Assembly: GCA_016715425.1 (NCBI GenBank)
Contig: JADKAC010000005.1
Span: 558,001-622,000, forward strand
Length of the DNA stretch: 64,000 nt
Source of the DNA: Bacteroidota bacterium
Lineage (GTDB): Bacteria > Bacteroidota > Bacteroidia > Chitinophagales > BACL12
Direction of reading: 5' to 3'
Shown: in pieces, positions 43,719-51,626 of the stretch
How the letters are laid out: each line of letters begins with the position of its first letter
How positions within the stretch are numbered: the stretch's first letter is position 1
Position numbers and translations under genes: made by a program
The notes under the pieces: model-generated
Database searches by the model: none
What the model saw: the letters and a program-made list of their open reading frames with translations, nothing else
Told to the model about the DNA's origin: nothing

Positions 43719-44273
43719 ATGTCTGACCTTATAATTTCAAATATTATTGCGGATAAAAACTGGACTTTATTTCTGGATAGAGATGGTGTAATAAATAAAC
43801 ATCTTCCCGATGACTATGTAAAATCTCCTGAGGATTTTATTTGGTTGCCAAATGTATTGGATGCATTAAAAACATTATCCGGTATATTTTCAAAAATCAT
43901 AGTGGTCACAAACCAAAGAGGCATTGCCAAAGGATTATATAGCGAAGCAGATTTATTAAATATTCATAATGTAATGCTGAATGAAGTTAGAAATGCAGGG
44001 GCGAGGATAGATGCTATTTATTATTGTCCGCATTTTGGTAATGAAGCAGAATGTAATTGTCGCAAACCTAATTCAGGTATGGCTTTAAAAGCACAAAGTC
44101 AATTTCCGGAAATTGATTTTAATCATGCAATAATGGTTGGCGATTCTAAGTCAGATATTGATTTTGGTAAAAACCTGAAAATGTGGACAGTCACCGTTAC
44201 AAAAGACTTATCGGAATTTGCAGATATGTATGTAAAGTCACTGTATTACTTTTCAACAATGTTTCAAGGATAA
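43719..44273 (+). CDS. gmhB: D,D-heptose 1,7-bisphosphate phosphatase GmhB (HAD family)
   Basis: The 184-residue HAD phosphatase has WTLFLDRDGVINKHLPDDYV (catalytic D-x-D near residue 19), IIVVTNQRGIAKG (motif II), the zinc-binding CPH...CNCRKPNSGM, and MVGDSKSDIDFGK (motifs III/IV). It removes the 7-phosphate from heptose 1,7-bisphosphate. In the GDP-linked branch it acts between HddA and HddC. It follows hddC after 14 bases. Confidence 0.93.
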   Translation: MSDLIISNIIADKNWTLFLDRDGVINKHLPDDYVKSPEDFIWLPNVLDALKTLSGIFSKIIVVTNQRGIAKGLYSEADLLNIHNVMLNEVRNAGARIDAIYYCPHFGNEAECNCRKPNSGMALKAQSQFPEIDFNHAIMVGDSKSDIDFGKNLKMWTVTVTKDLSEFADMYVKSLYYFSTMFQG

Positions 44274-44312
44274 GAATAAGTGCATTTGATAGGAAGGCCA
44301 AAGTTTTCAAAA

Positions 44313-44320
44313 TATGTTTG
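44313..44320 (+). promoter_or_regulatory. Putative promoter (-7 element) for the phosphoglycosyltransferase gene
   Basis: TATGTTTG matches TAnnTTTG, and TTTG at 44285-44288 could be the -33 element (spacing 24). The leader to the ATG at 44403 would be about 75 bases. Confidence 0.45.
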
Positions 44321-44402
44321 CACATCTCGGATTAAGAGTGTATGCTTCTGGATTCGTGCAACCTAACACAATAGTAAAACATCTTGATTTTGAACTCAAA
44401 TT

Positions 44403-45803
44403 ATGGTTCGTAGATACTCCCAATTTTTAGAATTAGTATATTTTCTGGTAGATATTCTTCTATTAGTGGTTTCTTATTTTTTGGCTTTATGGATCACTTA
44501 TGATCGCCTCTCGAAAATTCAGGACAGGAAATTTTTTCTGCTTTTAATTGCAATTGGTTTTATCTGGTTTTTCGTAACCACTGTTGCCAATTATTACAAG
44601 GTGAACAGGTTGAGTAAGTATGAAATCATAATACTCAAATTTACTCGTGTATTAGTTTTTCAGATACTTTTCACCTTTGCTTATATCGTTGTACTAAAAG
44701 GATATAGTGTCTCCCGGGAATTGTTGATGTACACTTACGCCATTTTCTTTGTATTGGATATTGTTTGGCGGGTGGGTTTCGAAACTTTTCTGAAACGCTA
44801 CCGTGCGAAAGGGGGAAATTATCGCCGCATCATTGTGATTGGTGCCAACAGATCTGCAATACAATTTGTGAATGAAATTAATGAACATAATGAATTTGGC
44901 TATAGGTTTATGGGGTATTTTGCCAATAAAGCCTCTTCCGGTTTTAATGAAAAAATCTCCGGTACTTTTGATGATGTAAAATGGTTTTGTTTCAGCAATC
45001 ATATTGATGAAGTGTATTGTGCAGTAAATCCAAATAGCCATACAGATTATATGAACGACCTGATGTCGTTTTGTGATGATAACCTGATTCGTTTCCGCAT
45101 TATTCCTGAATTCACTGAATACCTTACTCGCAGATTTAAAAGATTAAATGTGGAATACTATGGTAATATGCCTGTAATTACCACACGGCCTGAACCATTG
45201 GATAATTTTTATAACAGAATTATGAAGCGTTGTTTTGATATTGCATTTGCAATTCTGTTTATGTTATTAATCGGTATATGGTTATTTCCCATTATTGGAT
45301 TATTGGTAAAGCTTACTTCAAAGGGCCCTGTATTCTTTATGCAAAAAAGATCAGGCGAACGCAATCGTGAATTCTTATGCTTTAAATTCCGCACTATGTA
45401 TGTAAATAAAGAAGCGGATACAAAGCAGGCAACTAAAGATGATCCACGAATTACAGCTATTGGTAAATTTCTGCGCAAAACCAATTTAGATGAGCTTCCA
45501 CAATTCCTAAATGTACTGAAGGGCGACATGTCTGTTGTAGGTCCTCGTCCACACATGTTGAAACATACAGAGGAATATTCAAAAATCGTGAATAGCTTTA
45601 TGGTGCGCCATTTTGTAAAACCCGGTATTACCGGTGCAGCACAAGCCAAAGGTTACAGAGGCGATACCACCGATCCTGAAATGATGCGCAAGCGAGTTCA
45701 GTATGATGTTTGGTATCTCGAAAACTGGAGCTTCTGGTTAGATGTGAAAATTGTATTTCTTACAGTTTGGAGCATGCTTAAAGGAAACGAAAATGCGGTT
45801 TAA
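44403..45803 (+). CDS. Polyprenyl-phosphate phosphoglycosyltransferase (WbaP/WcaJ type)
   Basis: This 466-residue protein starts a polysaccharide repeat unit by moving a sugar-1-phosphate onto undecaprenyl phosphate. It has about four N-terminal transmembrane segments (residues 10-125), a Rossmann-like domain (RIIVIGANRSAIQFVNEI, about 140-260), a re-entrant helix (RCFDIAFAILFMLLIG, about 278-293) and the catalytic bacterial sugar-transferase domain with SKGPVFFMQKRSG, FKFRTMY, LRKTNLDELPQFLNVLKGDM and VGPRP. The layout is that of exopolysaccharide-synthesis polyprenyl glycosylphosphotransferases. It overlaps the next gene by 11 bases. Confidence 0.93.
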   Translation: MVRRYSQFLELVYFLVDILLLVVSYFLALWITYDRLSKIQDRKFFLLLIAIGFIWFFVTTVANYYKVNRLSKYEIIILKFTRVLVFQILFTFAYIVVLKGYSVSRELLMYTYAIFFVLDIVWRVGFETFLKRYRAKGGNYRRIIVIGANRSAIQFVNEINEHNEFGYRFMGYFANKASSGFNEKISGTFDDVKWFCFSNHIDEVYCAVNPNSHTDYMNDLMSFCDDNLIRFRIIPEFTEYLTRRFKRLNVEYYGNMPVITTRPEPLDNFYNRIMKRCFDIAFAILFMLLIGIWLFPIIGLLVKLTSKGPVFFMQKRSGERNREFLCFKFRTMYVNKEADTKQATKDDPRITAIGKFLRKTNLDELPQFLNVLKGDMSVVGPRPHMLKHTEEYSKIVNSFMVRHFVKPGITGAAQAKGYRGDTTDPEMMRKRVQYDVWYLENWSFWLDVKIVFLTVWSMLKGNENAV

Positions 45804-47415
45804 TCTACTATTAACTCTATTACTTTTTATCTCTTCTTATTCTTATTCACAGCAAAGCAATTTGCCTCTCAACAGGAATATCTATAACTTTTATGAATCT
45901 GCTTTAAATCAAAAAGGTGTGCAATTTCATACAGCAATGCGGCCGTATAGAATTGCAGAAGTAGATTCTATAATAAGTTATGAAGAAGTATTTCCATTGC
46001 AGAAATTAGAAGGTAAAAATGTGTTTGAAAAACTCTGGAACTGGACCGCTTATGATGATTGGGTGAAAGTGAATACAGAAGATTTTCATCTGGCAATAAA
46101 TCCATTAATTAATTTCTCCGGAGGTATGGAAACAGAGTCCGGAAAAGGTATCTGGACAAATACAAGAGGCATCTCTTTATATGGCGATATCGGCCCGAAC
46201 AGAAAATTTAGTTTCGCTACTACCATTCGTGAAAATCAATCGAAGTTTCCTGATTATGTTACTGCATTTGTTAAAGAATATAATGTAGTGCCCGGACAAG
46301 GTAAAGTGCGCAATTTTAAATCCGCTGCATTTGATTATGCAAACGCAACCGGTTATGTAAGTTATACTCCAAACAAATATTTAAATCTGCAATTAGGTAC
46401 GGATAAAAATTTTATTGGCGATGGTTATCGTTCCATGCTATTAAGTGATAACAGTTTGTATTACCCTTATTTTAAAATTAGTACACAAGTATGGAAAATA
46501 AAATACACCAATATCTGGAATGAATATGTGGATGCCATGGGCAGTGTGGATTCGCTGATGGGTGTTACAAGAAAATGGGGCTCCTATCATTATTTAAGTT
46601 ATGATGTAGCTGACTGGTTACAGATTGGTTTATTTGAAGGTATCATTTGGATGGCAAATGACTCAAGTCGTTACAGAGGATTAGATGTAAATTATTTAAA
46701 CCCGATTATATTTTTCCGACCCATAGAATTTGGATTAGGTTCGCCGGATAACGCATTGATAGGTTTGAATTTAAAATTGAAACCGGTGAATAATGTAATT
46801 CTATACGGACAATTTTTATTAGATGATTTAGATATAGCTGCGGCAAGAGCAGGTGAAGGATTTTATCGAACAAAAATCGGATTACAAGCAGGTGTAAAAT
46901 ATTATTTGAATTCAGATGACTATAAACATGCAGCTATATTTCAATTAGAAATGAATCAGGCGAGTCCATACACTTATGCACATAAAGATCCCGAACAAAA
47001 TTATGCGCATTACAATCAGCCGATAGCACATCCGCTTGGTGCAAATTTCAGAGAGTGGATTGGAATAATTGAATACAGATTTCACTATCGCTATTATGTG
47101 AATTTAAAATTACAGTTTGCAATGATTGGTTTAGATACGGGTAAAGATTCAAATGTGGGAAGCGATATTTACATCAGTGATTATGAAATTCCAAACTTCC
47201 CGGATTCTTACGGCAATTATATCGGTCAAGGATTAAAAACAAATATTAATAGTGCCGATATTCGCATCGGTTATTTATTAAATCCAAAAATAAATATGAA
47301 TATAGAAGTGCAGTATTACAATCGCTCCTATAAAAATGAACAAGTGGATTTGCCTACACAAACACTTTCACTCGCATTTAAAACTGATCTGTTTAATTCC
47401 TATTACGACTTCTAA
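45793..47415 (+). CDS. Outer-membrane beta-barrel protein, Wzi/RemB-like
   Basis: The ATG at 45793 gives a signal peptide (RFNLLLTLLLFISSYSYSQ) and a mature protein of about 520 residues that is rich in aromatic beta-strands and ends in LFNSYYDF, with a C-terminal Phe. NLPLNRNIYNFYESALNQKG followed by FHTAMRPYR resembles a group of Bacteroidota outer-membrane proteins annotated as capsule assembly Wzi-like or gliding protein RemB-like. Position after the phosphoglycosyltransferase suggests a role in surface-polysaccharide attachment or export. The longer frame from 45751 (TTG) is not likely. Confidence 0.7.
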   Translation: MRFNLLLTLLLFISSYSYSQQSNLPLNRNIYNFYESALNQKGVQFHTAMRPYRIAEVDSIISYEEVFPLQKLEGKNVFEKLWNWTAYDDWVKVNTEDFHLAINPLINFSGGMETESGKGIWTNTRGISLYGDIGPNRKFSFATTIRENQSKFPDYVTAFVKEYNVVPGQGKVRNFKSAAFDYANATGYVSYTPNKYLNLQLGTDKNFIGDGYRSMLLSDNSLYYPYFKISTQVWKIKYTNIWNEYVDAMGSVDSLMGVTRKWGSYHYLSYDVADWLQIGLFEGIIWMANDSSRYRGLDVNYLNPIIFFRPIEFGLGSPDNALIGLNLKLKPVNNVILYGQFLLDDLDIAAARAGEGFYRTKIGLQAGVKYYLNSDDYKHAAIFQLEMNQASPYTYAHKDPEQNYAHYNQPIAHPLGANFREWIGIIEYRFHYRYYVNLKLQFAMIGLDTGKDSNVGSDIYISDYEIPNFPDSYGNYIGQGLKTNINSADIRIGYLLNPKINMNIEVQYYNRSYKNEQVDLPTQTLSLAFKTDLFNSYYDF

Positions 47416-47433
47416 CTACAGATACCGAATATT

Positions 47434-47441
47434 TATCTTTG
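47434..47441 (+). promoter_or_regulatory. Putative promoter (-7 element) of tRNA-Arg
   Basis: TATCTTTG matches TAnnTTTG and ends 8 bases before the first base of the tRNA, as expected for the Bacteroidota transcription start distance. Confidence 0.6.
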
Positions 47442-47449
47442 CCACACTT

Positions 47450-47521
47450 GGTCCCGTAGTTCAACGGATAGAATAGAAGTTTCCTAAACTTTAGATACAG
47501 GTTCGATTCCTGTCGGGACTA
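47450..47521 (+). tRNA. tRNA-Arg (anticodon CCT)
   Basis: The 72-base gene folds as a cloverleaf. GGTCCCG pairs with CGGGACT (one G-U) as the acceptor stem. GTTC/GAAT forms the D stem. GAAGT/ACTTT forms the anticodon stem around TTCCTAA, giving the anticodon CCT for the codon AGG. ACAGG/CCTGT forms the T stem with the loop TTCGATT. CCA is not encoded. It lies downstream of the surface-glycan locus. Confidence 0.95.
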
Positions 47522-47671
47522 CAACATTTGCAAGTAGGTATTTGAAATCAATACATCAACATTTAAAATAGAATTTGGGGGACGGAGAGGGAGACGAAAT
47601 TTATTTAGGGTTAATATAGTTTACTTAAACCATTTCTTGTTTTAACTCGATGTAAATTTTTAAATATTAAA

Positions 47672-48439
47672 TTAATTGGTTGCTATTATTTCAATCAATT
47701 TATAATTGATATAGTAAGTTGTTCTTCCAATTTTTTGTGGTTTTAAAATATTGGCTTCTGATAATTTTTTTAACCAGGATGATGCCGTTTGCCTATGTGC
47801 TATTCCTCTTTTTTCAAGCAATTCTATTTTCAGGTAAGGCAATGTAAACATCAATTGTAATAATTCGTAATTGAATGATGGCCCAAGTATTTCTTTCATT
47901 TGTTTTTCATATTCATCTTTTAATAAGAGCATTGCTTTTATTTTTTTAGTAGTAAGTTGGGCTGTTTCAATTAATGCAGTGAGAATAAACATAATCCAAT
48001 TATGCCAGTTATTTTTTTCTGTAACCTCTCTCAATAATTGATAGTATTCGGTTTTATATTTTACTATATAAGAACTAAGATAAAGTACGGGTTGTGATAA
48101 TAATTCCTGTTGCACAAGATATAAGGCATTTATAATTCGCCCTGTCCTACCGTTGCCATCAGCAAAAGGATGAATTGCTTCAAATTGATAATGGATCATC
48201 GCCATTTTAATTAATGGATCTAAAGTGGATAATGCAGAGTTATTGATAAATTGTTCTAATGTTTTTAGTTTTTCTCGCAACACATCTTCGCAACACGGTG
48301 GCGTATAAATTACCTCTCCATTAATAGCATTTTTCAATGCTGTTCCTGCCGAATTCCTAATTCCAGAATTGTTCTGCATAATGGTTTGAACTATCTCCAC
48401 CATAGTATTAGTAACAAGTAAATTCTTTTGCGCTTTCAT
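47672..48439 (-). CDS. Fic-family protein, C-terminal part (frameshifted from N-terminal part)
   Basis: The 255-residue frame holds the Fic catalytic motif HPFADGNGRTGR (residues 90-101), which AMPylates target hydroxyl groups, and a C-terminal winged-helix-like part (IELLEKRGIAHRQTASSWLK). The natural N-terminus is encoded by the separate upstream frame at 48436-48789. Those two frames overlap by ATGA at a run of five A residues (48439-48443, minus strand). Adding one A would join them into a normal Fic protein of about 370 residues. So this is a frameshifted gene or a sequencing error. Confidence 0.85.
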   Translation of the reverse strand: MKAQKNLLVTNTMVEIVQTIMQNNSGIRNSAGTALKNAINGEVIYTPPCCEDVLREKLKTLEQFINNSALSTLDPLIKMAMIHYQFEAIHPFADGNGRTGRIINALYLVQQELLSQPVLYLSSYIVKYKTEYYQLLREVTEKNNWHNWIMFILTALIETAQLTTKKIKAMLLLKDEYEKQMKEILGPSFNYELLQLMFTLPYLKIELLEKRGIAHRQTASSWLKKLSEANILKPQKIGRTTYYINYKLIEIIATN

Positions 48440-48789
48440 TTTTCAAGACCTACATAAAGCGCTTTTCTATAGCTTAATACTTCTTTAGCTGCAAGATTTG
48501 TTGTGCCTTCTTCTGTTGCAGCTTTATATAATTCGTCCTGTGTTGTTACAATATTTTCGATGGCGGAACTGTCTTTACTCTCTTGTAGAACAATTGTATT
48601 AATAAGCAAATGAGGATTGGGTAAGGAGGCACATAAACCATTGAGTTCACCCAAATACCTGGCAGCTTTGGCTAAATGTTTTAACATTTCAGGTGACTCT
48701 GAAAAACTGCTCGGAGGCAAATTTGGTAAATCGTTGAAAGCAGAATTTCTACTATAAGACATGGTGGTAAATTTTGTAATCAGGTTCAC
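48436..48789 (-). CDS. Fic-family protein, N-terminal part with inhibitory motif
   Basis: The 117-residue frame matches the N-terminus of class II Fic proteins. It contains SSAIEN (the inhibitory (S/T)xxxE(G/N) motif near residue 76, which holds the enzyme off by blocking ATP) and ends in EVLSYRKALYVGLEK, the helix that leads into the Fic core. It then stops at TGA within the A-run where the C-terminal frame begins. A start at the second ATG (MSYSRNSAFNDLP, 48762) is also possible. Confidence 0.8.
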   Translation of the reverse strand: MNLITKFTTMSYSRNSAFNDLPNLPPSSFSESPEMLKHLAKAARYLGELNGLCASLPNPHLLINTIVLQESKDSSAIENIVTTQDELYKAATEEGTTNLAAKEVLSYRKALYVGLEK

Positions 48790-48944
48790 TATTTCCTGTT
48801 CTTCATGTTGGGCAATTCTACATCAAATTTTATTGATGGTGAAATTATGCTTATTTTTCGACATAAAAATAAATTAATGGAAATGGTAATATTATATCTT
48901 TAGAGAGGGGAGGAAATAGTGCAACAGCAATAGACCCTTATGAT

Positions 48945-49451
48945 ATGGATGATTTAACTTATAATTATATAACTGGTACCAACCAATTAGATTACGTAAC
49001 AGATGCTGCCACTGGCACCTATAGCGATGATATATCAGGCGGACAATCCACCGGAAATTATACTTATGATCTTATTGGAAATCTGATTTCTGATAATGCA
49101 GAAGGAATAAATAATATTACCTGGAATGTGTATGGAAAAATCAGCAGTATTGATAAAGTAAGTGGTCCTGATCTTACATTTGCTTATGACCCGATGGGAA
49201 ATCGAATAATGAAATTGGTTGATGATGGTAGTGCATTAATATACACCTATTATCTGAGGGATGCACAGGGGAATGTGCTTTCCACTTATTCAAGAATAGA
49301 TGATGCAACCGAAGATATTATAACTTTAAGTGAGCTACACATTTATGGTTCCAGTAGATTAGGAATAATGGTTGAGGAATTGGATATGTCAACCACTATA
49401 ACTTCAGACGGACATTCACAAAGAAATCTTGGGAAAAGAGATATGAATTAA
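48945..49451 (+). CDS. RHS-repeat protein fragment (5'-truncated, frameshifted)
   Basis: The frame is open from about 48873 and shows RHS/YD-repeat features: GNIISLERGGN, TYDLIGNLISDNAEGINNIT and LTFAYDPMGNRIMKL. No upstream RHS sequence is present, because a stop lies at 48870, so the gene is a 5'-truncated relic. It ends at 49451 because of a two-base GA duplication (GAGA at 49438-49441). Removing the extra GA would join GKR to YELNNHLGNVLTV in the next frame. It is therefore the front part of the RHS tail at 49460. Confidence 0.75.
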   Translation: MDDLTYNYITGTNQLDYVTDAATGTYSDDISGGQSTGNYTYDLIGNLISDNAEGINNITWNVYGKISSIDKVSGPDLTFAYDPMGNRIMKLVDDGSALIYTYYLRDAQGNVLSTYSRIDDATEDIITLSELHIYGSSRLGIMVEELDMSTTITSDGHSQRNLGKRDMN

Positions 49452-49459
49452 ATAATCAT

Positions 49460-50422
49460 TTGGGTAATGTATTAACTGTAATTACAGACAGGAGATTTGG
49501 TACAGAGCAAGGTACTACCGGACTAATAAAGTATTACGAAGCTGATGTTTTACAAGCTCAGGATTACTATCCCTTTGGGATGTTAACGCCGGGTAGAAAT
49601 TGGAGTACCGGAAGTGAATACAGGTTTGGGTTTAACGGGCAGGAGCAGGATGATGAAATAAAAGGTATTGGAAATAGCTATAACTTTTTGTTTAGAGTTT
49701 ATGATCCACGTTTAGGTCGCTTCCTCTCTACAGATCCGTTGGAAAAAGAATTTGCTTGGAACTCTCCTTATGCTTTTGCTGAAAATAGACCTATAGATGG
49801 CAGAGATTTAGAAGGTAAAGAATGGGAGAATATTAAAGCGAGTAACAAGAAGCCAGGGGAGTTATTTATAAAGTTGCCAAATAAAGAAACCGCACAGATC
49901 CAGCAATATAGTATATCAATTCAGGATTCGAAAAAGACATATGCAAGCTTAGCATCTGATTTTAAAAATTCACCTGCGCAACTTCTTTCAAATTCTAAAG
50001 CAACATTCCATTCCCCTGTTGATGCAGAAGGAAAGCCTTCTCAATTTAAAGTCGGTAGCTATATTAAAGTCGATATTGATGCTCCTTTTGCAAGTGGTTA
50101 TATTAAAGTTATAGAGATGGCAGAAAAAGATGGTTCAATGTCCGCCACTTTTGTTACTATGGAAGGTCATATTGAAAAGGGGTTGATTAGGTTTACTCTA
50201 ACAGATAAATATGATGGGAAAATCAACTTCAATATAAACAGTATGTCAGAAGTTGATATGGGTTTAGCCAAAACTTTTGCAGAAGGGATAGCAAGAGAAA
50301 AACAATCAGAATCTTGGCAAGAGGTACTTACTAATTTTGTAAAAACCACAGGAGGGACTGAAGTAAAAAGGAATCTGAAAGTCGTAGACACCAAAACATC
50401 AGACAAGAAGGAGGAAAAATAA
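49460..50422 (+). CDS. RHS core domain with C-terminal tip (toxin candidate), plus strand
   Basis: The 320-residue frame begins inside the RHS core: DVLQAQDYYPFGMLTPGRNW, FGFNGQEQDDEIKGIGNSYN, and RVYDPRLGRFLSTDPLEKEF. The tip after DLEGKEW (about residue 118) runs for about 200 residues; SQFKVGSYIKVDIDAPFASG and YIKVIEMAEKDGSMSATF suggest a SRPBCC/DUF1990-like fold, from memory only. It is the only tip here that still joins to RHS repeats, across the frameshift at 49438-49441. The stop overlaps the start of a small membrane gene, its likely immunity gene. Confidence 0.75.
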   Translation: MGNVLTVITDRRFGTEQGTTGLIKYYEADVLQAQDYYPFGMLTPGRNWSTGSEYRFGFNGQEQDDEIKGIGNSYNFLFRVYDPRLGRFLSTDPLEKEFAWNSPYAFAENRPIDGRDLEGKEWENIKASNKKPGELFIKLPNKETAQIQQYSISIQDSKKTYASLASDFKNSPAQLLSNSKATFHSPVDAEGKPSQFKVGSYIKVDIDAPFASGYIKVIEMAEKDGSMSATFVTMEGHIEKGLIRFTLTDKYDGKINFNINSMSEVDMGLAKTFAEGIAREKQSESWQEVLTNFVKTTGGTEVKRNLKVVDTKTSDKKEEK

Positions 50423-50706
50423 TGTATTTCGTTTATATCTATCTCATACCTATTTTAATATTGGGAATTAATTATTATGCGACTAATCCCAAACCTAAAA
50501 GGGCATCTGAGTATGTGAATTTAGTATTAAAGACATTGCCTTATGAGTTTGGATATATGTTTTTTGTATATTATATAGATAGGGAGCAACATTTTGATAC
50601 AGGCTGGTCTTTTTTGTGGTTAATAACAATTTTAATACCGATAACAGTCCTTGTATTGATTTTGAAAATCTTTTATTGGATTAAAAACAAGAGGCTATTT
50701 CATTAG
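50422..50706 (+). CDS. Small membrane protein, candidate immunity protein
   Basis: The 94-residue protein has hydrophobic segments at about residues 2-18 and 65-85, possibly with a third one around 38-52, and ends in a basic tail (KNKRLFH). Its ATG overlaps the RHS stop codon by one base (TAATG), the closest coupling in this region. In polymorphic toxin systems the gene directly after the toxin tip is normally the immunity gene. No named family is recognised. Confidence 0.6.
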   Translation: MYFVYIYLIPILILGINYYATNPKPKRASEYVNLVLKTLPYEFGYMFFVYYIDREQHFDTGWSFLWLITILIPITVLVLILKIFYWIKNKRLFH

Positions 50707-50886
50707 TATTTGCTTTCCGTCTACTAATGATTGATTAGTGCAATAAACCTGATATAAAGATGACCAGGGTTGAAACAGTTTTAGTAAAGTCGTAGCAGGT
50801 GCCGAATATGTTTCAATAGTAAACACTGTAATGTTTTTTTGAGAACTTATCTTAAACGTTGAAATCCCTTTTTTCCAAGTGTCCAC
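50695..50886 (-). pseudogene. Fragment of an unknown gene downstream of a collapsed RHS tip
   Basis: The 63-codon frame starts with GTG and reads ISTFKISSQKNITVFTIETY and SLYQVYCTNQSLVDGKQILM. It has no start signal of quality and is open only over this short stretch. It lies downstream of the collapsed RHS tip at 50924-51013. The end is loosely similar to T9SS-type sorting tails, but this is too weak to call. It is most likely what remains of a deleted tip or immunity gene. Confidence 0.35.
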
Positions 50887-50923
50887 TTAGTATCTCGTAC
50901 AAAAATTATTTTTTATAGTGATT

Positions 50924-51013
50924 CTAGTATTTTGCTAAGCTGTAGGTATTTCTTCCAGGCGTTAACATCCCAAAGGGATGTGGATGTGGGGGTGAAAAAC
51001 TGGAGGGGTTCAT
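50924..51013 (-). pseudogene. Collapsed orphan RHS tip (29 codons)
   Basis: The frame reads MNPSSFSPPHPHPFGMLTPG, then RNTYSLAKY and a stop. It is the same entry sequence as in all the other orphan tips, including the leader upstream, but the RHS core breaks off after PGRN and there is no toxin domain. It therefore looks like the scar of a deletion that removed one tip and kept its 5' end. Confidence 0.75.
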
Positions 51014-51159
51014 TTTATAAATGTTAAGTTTGATTTGGGATTATTGAGAATATAATTTTGGCAAATGAATTAACATAAATTCGAAGTAAAATTTACGCAG
51101 GGTTATGTTCGTATTATATTTTTTTGAGCCCCATCTCCACAAAAATATTTTAGATTCAT

Positions 51160-51615
51160 TTAATTTGGTTGTGGCATTTTAGGTGTATCAACCGTCTTGC
51201 CTTTCTCAAAATATTCCTTTTTAATTAGACTACCATTTCGATCAAATGAATTCCAAACTAAATCCTTTTCCCAACAATAACCATACTCCCAATTTATATA
51301 ACATAGGCGGTAATATCCTTGTTGAAAAATTTCTACATGAGTTGAATCATAATAAGATTCAAAATATACTAAATCAGATTGTTGACTAATTGTATAGATC
51401 AAATTTCTTTCCCCTAAATTAGGACTACAAATAAATTCTTCAAAGCTAGATGTTAATCCAATTTTATTTAAATGATTAAATACTCCTGACCCACCTCCTG
51501 TAGAACCCACATCTTCTTTTAAGATGTTAGTATTAACAATTAAATCTTGCGCATTCAAATTTGAATTAAAAGAAAGTAGAAATATTAAAATGAATGTAGA
51601 AATGAAACTTATCAT
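51160..51615 (-). CDS. Secreted protein, candidate immunity protein of the OmpA-like RHS tip
   Basis: The 151-residue protein has a Sec signal peptide (MISFISTFILIFLLSFNSNL, cleavage near LNAQ), so it acts in the periplasm or outside. The mature part is small and Tyr/Trp-rich (IYTISQQSDLVYFESYYD, YINWEYGYCWEKDLVWNSFD) with no known domain. It lies 11 bases downstream of the RHS tip gene at 51627, the immunity position. Confidence 0.6.
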   Translation of the reverse strand: MISFISTFILIFLLSFNSNLNAQDLIVNTNILKEDVGSTGGGSGVFNHLNKIGLTSSFEEFICSPNLGERNLIYTISQQSDLVYFESYYDSTHVEIFQQGYYRLCYINWEYGYCWEKDLVWNSFDRNGSLIKKEYFEKGKTVDTPKMPQPN

Positions 51616-51626
51616 TATTAAAATTT

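Noticed and set aside
45209..45649. 146-codon minus-strand frame
   Set aside because: It is antisense to the catalytic domain of the phosphoglycosyltransferase and has no independent support.
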